This document shows positions 1-7,800 of a stretch of 11,681 nt of DNA, piece by piece (the stretch's first letter is position 1; each line of letters begins with the position of its first letter). Where the stretch lies: contig JAVBQE010000101.1 of NCBI GenBank assembly GCA_031549165.1, positions 1 through 11,681 of the forward strand. Direction: 5' to 3'. Source of the stretch: Parelusimicrobium sp031549165. Its GTDB lineage: Bacteria > Elusimicrobiota > Elusimicrobia > Elusimicrobiales > Elusimicrobiaceae. A model generated the notes under the pieces. It ran no database searches, was not told the origin of the DNA, and worked only from the letters and a program-made list of their open reading frames with translations. A program made the position numbers and the translations under genes.

Positions 1-2
1 TC

Positions 3-233
3 ATGAAAAATAAAAAGCCTGAATATAAAATAGTAGAAAAAAGAAACGCCGGAAGCCTGGTTATAGCGGACGTGGCGTTTGACGGGGAGCTTGCAATAAC
101 TTTCCTTGTAAGCCGTTATTATGTTAAGGGCAAAGAGGTTATTAAGGTAACCAAACCGTCGGATTTTGTTTTTAGCGACAAAGCTTTTGAAGAAGAAGTA
201 AAAGCGTATCTAAAAAATGAAGTGTATAAATAA
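3..233 (+). CDS. Small hypothetical protein, 76 aa (5' context missing)
   Basis: This short reading frame starts with an ATG two bases from the window edge, so neither its ribosome binding site nor its true start can be seen; it may be the end of a longer protein. The product is lysine-rich (KNKKPEYKIVEKR start) with an alternating hydrophobic middle (SLVIADVAFDGELAITFLV) and a charged helical end (residues about 60-74), so it looks like a small soluble alpha/beta protein without signal peptide or membrane segment. I do not recognise the family. The pattern of a strand ending in FDGE, then a KG turn and a KPSD segment, is faintly reminiscent of SpoVG, but I would not assign it. The stop lies inside the next gene, a 17-base overlap in another frame, which suggests translational coupling with the DUF192 gene. 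That overlap and the coding-like composition are the main reasons to accept it as real. Confidence 0.6.
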   Translation: MKNKKPEYKIVEKRNAGSLVIADVAFDGELAITFLVSRYYVKGKEVIKVTKPSDFVFSDKAFEEEVKAYLKNEVYK

Positions 234-555
234 AACTAAAAATCTTACTGTAGTGGAGCGCGTGGAAATAGCGGACAGCTTTTCTGCCCGGCTAAAAGGC
301 CTCCTCGGGCGCAGCGGCCTTGCTAAAGGGGACGCTTTGCTTTTAGACCCGTGTAATTCCATACACACAATGTTTATGCGCTTTACCATGGACGCGGTTT
401 TTATTAATAAAGAAGGCCTGGTTGTGCATATTATAAGGCGCATGAAGCCGTGGCGCATGAGTAAAATTGTTTTCGGTGCGGCGCGCACTCTTGAGCTGGG
501 GGAAGGCGAAAGCGAGGGGAAGTTTGATTTGGGGGACCAGTTAATTTTTGAATAG
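217..555 (+). CDS. DUF192 family protein, 112 aa
   Basis: The 112-residue product matches the small DUF192 (COG1430) family. Signature elements appear in the usual order: an ADSF...RLKGLLGR segment at residues 19-32, DPCNSIHTMFMRF at 44-56 followed by a TMDAVFI strand, a KPWR element at 77-80, and LELGEGESEG then a GD pair near 106. The biochemical function of the family is not established to my knowledge. Many members carry a signal peptide and are exported; this one begins directly with MKCINKTKN and has no hydrophobic leader, so it is probably cytoplasmic, unless the upstream small frame belongs to it. The ATG at 217 lies within the end of the preceding gene with no clear Shine-Dalgarno sequence, consistent with coupled re-initiation. 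It ends 33 bases before the next gene. Family call is firm; role is unknown. Confidence 0.88.
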   Translation: MKCINKTKNLTVVERVEIADSFSARLKGLLGRSGLAKGDALLLDPCNSIHTMFMRFTMDAVFINKEGLVVHIIRRMKPWRMSKIVFGAARTLELGEGESEGKFDLGDQLIFE

Positions 556-576
556 TCGTTTAATTTAATATTAGTG

Positions 577-582
577 TATAAT
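577..582 (+). promoter_or_regulatory. Candidate -10 box giving a leaderless start
   Basis: A perfect TATAAT lies six bases before the ATG at 589, so transcription would start on or next to the A of the start codon. No good -35 hexamer at 16-18 bases spacing and no Shine-Dalgarno sequence are visible before this ATG, which together fit a leaderless transcript. It is a single short motif in AT-rich sequence, so chance is possible. Confidence 0.45.
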
Positions 583-588
583 AGTATT

Positions 589-1320
589 ATGAAAAATTTG
601 AAATTTTTAATTTTATTTGCAGTTTTATTTTTAGCGTTAAACGCCAACGCCAAAAAGCCGTATGACGACTTTGCCGCCAACGTTACCAACGAGAATATAG
701 AATATTTTGCTAAGGATTTAGCGGGCCTGGTGGGCTCTGGCACGTACACTACGGGCCGCGTGCTGGGCTGGGGCGGCTTTCAGGTGGGGCCGAGGGCAGC
801 GGTAGTTTTTAAACTTAACGAGAAGGACACTGCGCTGGGCGACCCGGACAAAGTGGGCCACCTTGTTATGCCGTGGATACAGGCGGACATCGGCATGCCG
901 TGGCGCATAGACGGCTTCATCCGCGCCGGTTCTTTTGAAGGGCTGACGATGGCGGGCGGTGGGTTTAGGTGGGGAATACTCAGGCCTGTAGAGAACGAAT
1001 TTTCTTTTCAGACGATGATAGTAGTAAGCGGCCACAGCGTGGTGGCCAACAGCTTTTCCGGCGCGCACTACGGCGCTAACCTTGTGCTTTCCATGACGAT
1101 GAAACACTTTACCCCTTACGTCGGCGGCGGCATGGACGCTATGCATTTGTCCGTCAAAGATTCCACCAGCGCGCTTAAGGATGAAGACGTAAAAACCTAT
1201 TCACCCCGCTACACCGCAGGCATTAACTTTAAGCTGCCCGCGTATCTGGACCTAAGCTTAGCCGCCAACTATGCCGAATACGGCCTAGGCGCCGAAGGCA
1301 GCTTTACTTTAAGGTTCTAG
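589..1320 (+). CDS. Putative outer-membrane beta-barrel protein, 243 aa, with signal peptide
   Basis: I start the gene at the ATG at 589 and not at the in-frame GTG 15 bases upstream. From 589 the product opens with a textbook Sec signal peptide: MKNLK, a hydrophobic core at residues 6-17, and an ANA cleavage site after residue 21. The mature part is rich in glycine and aromatic residues, with short alternating hydrophobic/polar stretches typical of transmembrane beta strands (for example FTPYVGGGMDAMHLSV, YTAGINFKLPAYLDLSLAANY). It finishes in SFTLRF, a terminal phenylalanine preceded by alternating residues, the usual recognition signal of barrels inserted by the BAM complex. The size suits an 8- to 10-strand barrel. 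I do not recognise a specific family, and a periplasmic lipid-binding fold is the main alternative. It is followed by an inverted repeat and a terminator, so it ends its transcription unit. Confidence 0.8.
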   Translation: MKNLKFLILFAVLFLALNANAKKPYDDFAANVTNENIEYFAKDLAGLVGSGTYTTGRVLGWGGFQVGPRAAVVFKLNEKDTALGDPDKVGHLVMPWIQADIGMPWRIDGFIRAGSFEGLTMAGGGFRWGILRPVENEFSFQTMIVVSGHSVVANSFSGAHYGANLVLSMTMKHFTPYVGGGMDAMHLSVKDSTSALKDEDVKTYSPRYTAGINFKLPAYLDLSLAANYAEYGLGAEGSFTLRF

Positions 1321-1334
1321 TTTTTTAATATATA

Positions 1335-1415
1335 CTGTCATCCTGAGTGAAGCGAAGGATCTTTCTGTGCGCTTACGTTTTACTACAAGATTCTTTGCTT
1401 TGCTCAGAAAGACAG
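1335..1415. repeat. 81-bp imperfect inverted repeat (REP/MITE-like)
   Basis: The left arm at 1336-1363 (TGTCATCCTGAGTGAAGCGA and onward) pairs with the right arm at 1387-1414, which is its reverse complement with six mismatches over 28 bases; one further C-G pair closes the base at 1335/1415. The loop is 23 bases. Arms of the type TCATCCTGAGCGAAGCGAAGG are, as I recall, a widespread intergenic repeat family found in many unrelated bacterial genomes; the element carries no gene. It lies in the 3' untranslated region of the barrel-protein gene. The six mismatches suggest an older, decaying copy. Confidence 0.75.
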
Positions 1416-1427
1416 CATCAATAAATA

Positions 1428-1459
1428 AAAAACACCGCGCTTTTGGGCGCGGTGTTTTT
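1428..1459. terminator. Bidirectional intrinsic terminator
   Basis: A perfect 13-bp stem (1428-1440 with 1447-1459) with a GC-rich ACACCGCGC core and a six-base loop lies between the converging genes. Its arms end in AAAAA on the left and TTTTT on the right, so it can act as a rho-independent terminator on either strand: for the barrel protein gene from the left and for the HExxH gene (stop at 1471) from the right. Confidence 0.92.
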
Positions 1460-1470
1460 ATTGATATATT

Positions 1471-2760
1471 TTACTTACACTGCTTTTTAAACAGGTCAAA
1501 CTCTTTATACATGGCCTCTTTAATCTCATCCAGCCCGGAAAAACCTTCGGCTGCGCCTTTGATTGCGTCAATGGTGGCACTGTCATCGCGGCCATTACCT
1601 AAGTCCCGGTTAAAATATGGTTCTGCCACTTCACGTGCGAAGTATTCTGCTTTGTCTGCCTCATATTTATGCTTAGAGCATGGTGCGCCGGCGGCTATTT
1701 TATTATTGAGCTCAATCATGTATGCCACAGTTAAGAGAGGTATCTTCTGTACATTATAAGTGTAGTATGTAAGCCCGCTGAAGCTTTTTACGTCTCCGCC
1801 TTTCTTTAGCATGGCATAAGATTCTTTGCTGGAATTAAGAGTATCCAGCATATAATAGTTATAGAAAGTGTTTTCGCCGTTGCCGTTTGTTTTTGCAAGC
1901 AGCGGATAATTTGCCATAAGTTTTGCATTGCCTTTCCATTTGGCAAACTCTGCCACTAAGGCCTCCATCATTTCTATATTTGTTTTATCTGCCAGGATCA
2001 TATTATCAAGCCTCAAAGCGTCTTCCTCATAATCCACAATTTTGCCGCTGCCTTTCACTACTTTCGGGCTTAAGTTTCTGGCCGCCAGCTCGCTCTTAAG
2101 CTGCGCCATGTCATATCTCTTAAAGTCAAGCACAGGCCCGGTCTTCAGCTGGTAGCCGTGCAAGGACTCGTGGCTGAAAAGCATATTGAAGAACGCTATC
2201 ATGCCTTTTGCCACTTTGGAATCTTTGCCGTACGTCGGCACCACGTAATCGTAGTAAAGCTTAACCAACTCATACGCTCTTTCCGTTAAATTTATTTTAA
2301 TTGTCCCCTGCGGATTATCCGAAGAGAAATACTGGGAGTGTTTATAGTTATACGCCTTATCATCTTCCGGGCCGAACCCCATGTACTGCTCGGTTATTTC
2401 TCTCCAGGAATGGTTGATGAGGAATGTCTGCTCTCTCATCTCTTTCCCCAGGTTAACAGTGCCGGAGTATTTGGTTTTCAAATTTTTAGGCGCAGCGTCT
2501 GCCACCTCGCTAAACATTTGCTTAAGATAGGCTACTTCTTTTTTGGCGGACTTATCTTTAATACATTCTTCTTCTGTGGAAAGCGTCCATTTGCCGTTTT
2601 TCAACAGCTCGCACGCAATCGTAGGCGCATTAGCGTCAAATAATACTTCTCTTTGTTCGTTTAACATCATCCGCGCGTCTGCGATGTCGCCGGGCGTAAA
2701 AGCAAAGCATGCCTGCGATACTAACAATGTTGCTGCAACTATGCTGATTTTCTTTTTCAT
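1471..2760 (-). CDS. Exported putative zinc metallopeptidase-like protein (HExxH), 429 aa
   Basis: The start chosen is the ATG at 2760, preceded on the minus strand by AGGAG five bases upstream; it gives a clear Sec signal peptide (MKKK, hydrophobic core ILV-rich, cleavage near residue 20 in ACFA). A longer frame to 2802 adds 14 residues that would spoil the leader. The mature protein is mostly helical and charged. Residues 197-201 read HESLH within a helix (FFNMLFSHESLHGYQ), the zinc-binding and catalytic pattern of gluzincin-type peptidases; Glu245 or Glu246 in YEEDALRLDN, about 44 residues downstream, is a plausible third ligand. Four cysteines remain after the leader (50, 66, 361, 428), enough for two disulfides, as suits a periplasmic protein. 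I recognise no named family, so peptidase activity is an inference from the motif alone. It is downstream of the coiled-coil gene on the same strand but separated by a terminator. Confidence 0.82.
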   Translation of the reverse strand: MKKKISIVAATLLVSQACFAFTPGDIADARMMLNEQREVLFDANAPTIACELLKNGKWTLSTEEECIKDKSAKKEVAYLKQMFSEVADAAPKNLKTKYSGTVNLGKEMREQTFLINHSWREITEQYMGFGPEDDKAYNYKHSQYFSSDNPQGTIKINLTERAYELVKLYYDYVVPTYGKDSKVAKGMIAFFNMLFSHESLHGYQLKTGPVLDFKRYDMAQLKSELAARNLSPKVVKGSGKIVDYEEDALRLDNMILADKTNIEMMEALVAEFAKWKGNAKLMANYPLLAKTNGNGENTFYNYYMLDTLNSSKESYAMLKKGGDVKSFSGLTYYTYNVQKIPLLTVAYMIELNNKIAAGAPCSKHKYEADKAEYFAREVAEPYFNRDLGNGRDDSATIDAIKGAAEGFSGLDEIKEAMYKEFDLFKKQCK

Positions 2761-2765
2761 TTTAT

Positions 2766-2770
2766 CTCCT
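2766..2770 (-). promoter_or_regulatory. Ribosome binding site deciding the 2760 start
   Basis: Reading the minus strand, AGGAG sits five bases before the ATG at 2760. It supports that start over the in-frame ATG at 2802. Confidence 0.8.
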
Positions 2771-2780
2771 GTATAAATAA

Positions 2781-2809
2781 ATAATAAAAAAATCTGGAAC
2801 ACACTAAAA
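2781..2809 (-). promoter_or_regulatory. Weak promoter candidate for the HExxH gene
   Basis: On the minus strand a TATTAT (-10) at 2786-2781 lies 17 bases after a poor -35 (TTTTAG, 2809-2804). Transcription would begin about 14 bases before the coding start. The -35 is a weak match and the region is AT-rich, so this is tentative. Confidence 0.25.
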
Positions 2810-2848
2810 GGACCTTTGGACCTATATATACATTAAAAAAGGACCTAT
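2807..2848. repeat. Three GGACCT motifs able to form alternative hairpins
   Basis: GGACCT occurs at 2810-2815, 2818-2823 and 2841-2846. The first is inside a palindrome (AAAGGACCTTT, 2807-2817); the second and third both continue as GGACCTAT, and either could pair with ATAGG at 2855-2859. The array may be a duplicated or decayed terminator, or a small attenuator between the two minus-strand genes. Confidence 0.45.
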
Positions 2849-2865
2849 CTAAAAATAGGCCCTTT
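2835..2865 (-). terminator. Intrinsic terminator after the coiled-coil gene
   Basis: Arms 2838-2848 (AAAGGACCTAT) and 2855-2865 (ATAGGCCCTTT) form an 11-bp stem with one A-C mismatch and a six-base loop. On the minus strand the hairpin is followed by six U residues (2840-2835). It begins 19 bases after the stop codon at 2884, so it should end transcription of the coiled-coil gene. Confidence 0.75.
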
Positions 2866-2883
2866 CGTGAAATTGTAAAAAAT

Positions 2884-3306
2884 TTATTCCTGCGAGGGCT
2901 TTATATTCTCCAGCTCATCAATAAGCTGTGCCAGAGTGGGCTGTAACTTATTAACATATTCACTTTCAAAGGTGGCAAGCCGCTGTTCCAGGCGGGCGAT
3001 GGTTTTGGCTGCATCCTGGCTCTTTGTTTCCTGTACAAGTTTAAGCTCTTCTATGCGATAATGCAACTGTTTAACCTTTTCTTTAAGCTCGGCAACTTCA
3101 GTGTTAGGTTGCGTGTCCGAGCCTACTACCGCGCGCTTAACAGCCACCTGCGGGCGTGCACCCGTGGCGGCTACATCAATGCTGCATGCGCCTCCAAAGT
3201 CCGTCTCTTCCGGTATAGCCGCAGCGCGGTACTTTGCCGCGAAGAAAAACAGCAAGCCGAATGTCAGTGTAAAGCCCACAGCACTTATTATTAGCATATT
3301 ATCCAT
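2884..3306 (-). CDS. Membrane-anchored coiled-coil protein, 140 aa
   Basis: The product has one N-terminal hydrophobic segment at about residues 4-24 (MLIISAVGFTLTFGLLFFFA) followed by KYR, so the remainder most likely faces the cytoplasm by the positive-inside rule. A low-complexity, Ala/Val-rich linker (about 30-68) leads to a long charged helix from about residue 70 to 135 with heptad-like spacing of Leu, Ile and Val (AELKEKVKQLHYRIEELKLV, then IARLEQRLATFESEY), typical of a coiled coil. The overall plan resembles small bitopic scaffold or division-associated proteins, but I recognise no family and infer no function. No strong Shine-Dalgarno is visible before the ATG at 3306; a second ATG three codons in is possible. 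It is transcribed divergently from the megasynthase gene with 117 bases between them. Confidence 0.72.
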   Translation of the reverse strand: MDNMLIISAVGFTLTFGLLFFFAAKYRAAAIPEETDFGGACSIDVAATGARPQVAVKRAVVGSDTQPNTEVAELKEKVKQLHYRIEELKLVQETKSQDAAKTIARLEQRLATFESEYVNKLQPTLAQLIDELENIKPSQE

Positions 3307-3423
3307 ATCGCAAAAACTCTAGCATTTTTTTAGCGCTTTGAAAAGTGAAATCTAAGCGGTTGAGTTAAGTTTTACTCTTAATTTTATAAAATATACATAT
3401 ATCAAAGTTAGGAGTGTTAAAAA
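3307..3423. promoter_or_regulatory. Divergent intergenic region, megasynthase promoter and RBS
   Basis: For the plus strand, TTGAGT at 3360-3365 and TATAAA at 3385-3390 form a loose sigma-70-type pair with a long 19-base spacer; TATACA at 3392-3397 is an alternative -10. The ribosome binding site is clear: AGGAG at 3410-3414, nine bases before the ATG at 3424. TTAAG (3365-3369) and CTTAA (3377-3381) form a short inverted repeat within the promoter that could be an operator but is too short to claim. No convincing promoter for the divergent minus-strand gene is seen. Confidence 0.4.
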
Positions 3424-4833
3424 ATGACTAAGAAGAATTTAGAGCCGATAGCTGTTATAGGTATAGGGGCGGTAATGCCCGGCGCTTTGAATAAAGATAC
3501 CTTTTGGCAGAACATTTTGGACGGCAAAAATTGCATCAAAGAAGTACCCTCAACCCATTGGGACCCTAAACTTTTCTACTCCCCTGACCATAAAGCAGAA
3601 GACAAAACCTATTCCAAAATAGGCGGCTTTATAGAAGGCTTCACTTTCAACTCACTTAAATACAGAATACCCCCGCAGGTAGCAAAACAAATGGACACCG
3701 TTCAGCAGTTAGCAATAGAGTGCACAGCCATGGCCTTAGAAGACTCCGGCTATGACAAAAAACAGTTTGAGCGCAGCCGCTGCGCCGTTATTATCGGTAA
3801 CGCCATGGGCGGCATGAAGGGCGAAATGTCCAACACCCGCGCCAACAAAGAATATTTTTATGAGATTTTAAAGAACACTCCTTCCTATAAAAACAACCCG
3901 CAAGGCGCAGAATCCTTAATTAACGAAATGAACGCAGGCGTAAACGAAAAGTTTATGCCCATCACAGAAGACACCATGCCGGGTGAACTAGCTAACGTAA
4001 TAGCCGGCCGCGTGGCCAACGTTTTTGACGTTAACGGCACCAACTTTGCTGTAGACGCTGCCTGCGCTACCTCACTTGCCGCTTTGGACCAGGCCGTTAA
4101 CGGCCTACGCATGGGCAACTATGATATGTGTATCTGCGGCGGCGTGGACCAGATGATGAGCCCCAGCGCGTTTATTAAATTTTCCAAAATCGGCGCGCTG
4201 TCAGAAGACGGCTCCTACCCCTTTGACGCAAGAGCCAACGGCTTCGTTATGGCTGAAGGCGCGGGTGTTGTTTTGCTTAAGAGGCTCTCAGACGCTGTTA
4301 AAGACGGCGACAAAATTTACTGCGTAGTGCGCGCTGTAGGCGCAAGCTCGGACGGCAAGGGCAAAGGCATCACCGCGCCCAACCCTAAGGGTCAAAAGAT
4401 CGCCGTAGAAAAAACATTTGAACAATTAGACTACCAGCCCGGCGACGTCAGCCTATTAGAAGCGCACGGCACCAGCACCAGTGTGGGCGATAAAGTGGAA
4501 GTAAACGCGCTTAACGAAGTGTTTGCCGCCACCGCTAAACCCGGCAGTATCGGCCTGGGCTCCATAAAGAGCCAAATCGGCCATGCCAAAGCGGCTGCGG
4601 GCGTAGCGTCTTTTATTAAAACTGCCATGGCCTTATATAATAAGGTATTACCGCCCTCCATCAATTTTGTAACGCCTAACCCTAATGTGGACTGGAGCAC
4701 CAGCCCTTTTAGAGTTATCACCAAACCCGAAACTTGGGACGGCTCCAGAATAAGAAGAGCAAACGTTTCATCCTTCGGCTTCGGCGGCACTAACGTCCAC
4801 GTAGCTATGGAAGAGTACCACGAAGGCCTTAAT
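3424..4833 (+). other. KS1 domain: canonical ketosynthase
   Basis: This is the condensing domain. It opens with EPIAVIGIGAVMPG, has the nucleophile Cys214 in VDAACATSLAA, PFDARANGFVMAEGAG, His348 in EAHGTSTSVGD, His387 in KSQIGHAKAAAG and closes with SFGFGGTNVH at about 450-459. Everything needed for decarboxylative condensation is present, and the motif details resemble PUFA-type synthases. Confidence 0.95.
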
Positions 4834-7800
4834 ATAAAAAAAGAAGAGCCCAAAACCTGCGCCTGTGAAATTACCGCGCCTAAGGAGAACGAAGTGAAAC
4901 ATGATTATTCTTTACTCACCGCCCCGGAAAAATTAGAAGGGGAAATGCTGGTTTTTTCAGGAGACACAAAAGAAGCTTTGTTTACAGAGCTTGCTAATGC
5001 CGTAAGAGAAAGCGCGCTTGACCCTAAATATATTGCCAAAACAGCTTATAAAAACCATACCGCCGCGCAGAAAAAATTTGCAGTGGTCATCAATGCAGAA
5101 AGCAATGCCAAAATCAAAGAAAAAATAGAATTTTTTGTAAAAACCGCCGGCACCATTGACGTGTGGACCCAGGAATCTTTGCACCTTAAAATGAAAGGCA
5201 TTTACCCTTATCACCCCACCAAGTACGCGCCCAAAGTGGCCTTCATGTTCCCCGGCCAGGGCTCGCAGTACGTGGACATGATGAAAGATTTAGCCAGCAA
5301 ATACAAAATCGTGCAGGACACCTTTGACGAGGCTGACGTTATTTTAAAAAGCCTCATTAACACCACCCTTACAGAAGTGATCTGGTCCAAAGAAGGCGAG
5401 AGCAAAGAACAACTTGCTAAACGCGAAGAAGCTATCAAGCAAACCCAGATGACCCAGCCCGCCGTCATGACGGCAGACGTAGCCATGATGCGCCTGCTCT
5501 CCTCCTTTAATATAAGGCCCGAGGTAGTGATGGGCCACAGCTTGGGCGAATATGCCGCAGCAGTAGCCGCCGGCATTTTTGATTTTGAAAACGGCCTACG
5601 CTCCGTTACCAGCCGCGCTAAAGCGATGAGTGATATTAAAGTGAGCGACAATGGCGGCATGGCCTCTATTTTCGGCCCCGTTGAAAAGGTAGAGCCCGAG
5701 CTTGCCAAAATTTCCGGCTACATTGCCATAGCCAACAAAAACTGCCCCACGCAGACGGTTATCGCCGGCGACACCAAGGCCATTGAACAGGCTATAAAGA
5801 TGTTTACGGACATGGGGGTGCAGGCAGTGCGTGTGCCCGTTTCCCACGCGTTCCACTCCAAAGTTGTGGCCCCTGCGATGGATAAATATAGAGAATTTTT
5901 AAATACGCTTGAAGTGTCCGCGCCTAAACTGCCCATTACGTCTAACGTAACGGCGGACTTCTTCCCTAAAGAACCCGGCGCAATTAAGGATCTCTTAGTA
6001 GAGCAGCTTGTAAGCTCAGTAGAATGGATAGAGCAGCTTAAGAGGACTTACGATTCCGGCGTAAAACTATTTGTAGAGTGCGGGCCTAAGCGGGTGCTCA
6101 GCGCATTTGCCACCAGCACTTTGGAAGATAAAAAAGATATTAAAGTAATGGCTTCAAACCACCCCAAAAAGGGCGGCATAACAGAGTTTAACGACCTGCT
6201 TGCCAATCTTACTGCCAGCGGTATAGCGCTAAACTGGGACGGCACGGATTACAGCAGTAATTCGTCTGAACTCAACCCCGCCTACGCCTCCTGGATCAAA
6301 GGCGAAGAAGCTAAAAAAACAGAGGAGATTACACCTATGGCAGTTTCACCCGTACAGACAACGCCCTCTAACGGCGTATCAATAGTAGTGAGCGGCATAG
6401 CCGCAGGCGCGCCCGGCTCTTGGGAGAAAGTTTTTAGAGACGGCGCTTTAGACGAAATTTTGCAGGGCAGAAATTTAATAGAGTCTATTTCACCCGAAAA
6501 CCAGCAGAAACAGATTGACAAAAACATCGCCCAGGTTATCAAGTCCGCCGACGGCAACCATAGAGTTGAACATTTAGAGAGCATTTCCCAGGCCATCAAA
6601 CTAGCGGGCAAAGCGGGCTATTTTGACGCAGTTAAAGAGTTTGGATTACCCGAAAAATGGGTTAATTCCATGGACCAAAGCGCACGCCTCTCTATCGGCG
6701 CAGGCCTTTTAGCTTTAAAGGACGCGGGTATTCCTTTGGTGCTTTACTATAAACCCACTTCCACCGGCTCCCACCTGCCCGACAGATGGGGACTGCCTGA
6801 AAATATGATTAACGACACGGGCGTAATTTCCGTGTCCGCCTTCCCCACGTTTAACGCTATTGTTACAGAGGTAGCGTCTACTATGGCGTCTCAGATGGCT
6901 GCAAAGAACTCGGAAGAGATTTATAAATTTTACGAACACATCATCTCTAAAGTTACAGATCCCGCTTTAAAGAAAGAAATTTCAGTCTGGTTCGCGCAGA
7001 ACTATTCTGCCGGCGCAGACCAAAAGCTTTTTGCTCAGGACTTTTTATTAAAGAGCTTGCCTTTAGCCCACAGCCATTTCTGCCAGTGGGTGCGTGCAAT
7101 GGGCCCTGCAGTCAACATCTCAGGCGCTTGCGCTTCCACTGCGCAGGCCATGGCCACCGCGCAGGACTGGCTTAAACTGGGTAGAGCAAGAAGAGTAGTC
7201 ATCCTTGCCGCCGACGATATTACTAATGACACGGTGCAGGAATGGGTGCTGGCCGGCTTCTTAACCTCCGGCGCAGCTACCACTGAGGGCGATGTTACCA
7301 AAGCCGCGCTTCCTTTTGATAAGAGAAGAAACGGCATGATAACCGGCATGGGCGCAGTGGGCCTTGTGCTTGAGCGCGAAGAAGATGTTACCGCGCGCGG
7401 CATGAAGCCTTTAGCCAAACTGCTTGAAGCAGAAATGCGAAACTCCGCCTTCCACCCCACCCGCTTGGACGTTAACCATGTAGCGCAGGTGATGAATGAG
7501 GTGCTTAGCAAAGCAGAAGCAGACTACGGCCTTAACCGCCGCGACATGGCCGCTAAAACAGTTTTTATCTCACACGAAACCTATACGCCCGCCAGAGGCG
7601 GCAGCGCAAGCGCTGAGGTGCACGCTTTAAAACAAACCTTCGGCCCCGACGTTAACTCCGTTATCGTCAGCAACACCAAAGGCTTCACCGGCCACTCCAT
7701 GGGCGCAGGGTTAGAAGACGCTATTGCGGTGCACGCGCTTAACACTGGTATCGTTCCTCCTATCGCCAACTATAAGGAAGAAGACCCGGAGCTTGCGGGC

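Noticed and set aside
3..233. 76-aa protein as SpoVG
   Set aside because: Only a loose pattern similarity around the FDGE and KPSD segments; the conserved core motifs of SpoVG are not present.
574..588. GTG at 574 as start of the outer-membrane protein
   Set aside because: It would put five residues, MYNSI, before the signal peptide and overlap the TATAAT box; the ATG at 589 gives a clean leader.
210..1146. Minus-strand frames opposite the DUF192 and barrel-protein genes
   Set aside because: They overlap well-supported plus-strand genes almost completely and translate to basic, low-information sequence without motifs.
1367..1759. Plus-strand 130-codon frame through the repeat and terminator
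   Set aside because: It begins inside the inverted repeat, reads through the terminator and runs antisense into the HExxH gene; no RBS or motif.
2698..2712. Lipoprotein lipobox at SQAC in the HExxH protein leader
   Set aside because: The residues before Cys18 (Ser-Gln-Ala) do not fit the usual Leu-Ala/Ser-Gly/Ala pattern; cleavage after ACFA by the ordinary signal peptidase is more likely.
2338..2776. Plus-strand frames opposite the start of the HExxH gene
   Set aside because: Antisense shadows of the signal peptide and N-terminal region; the minus-strand gene has an RBS and leader.
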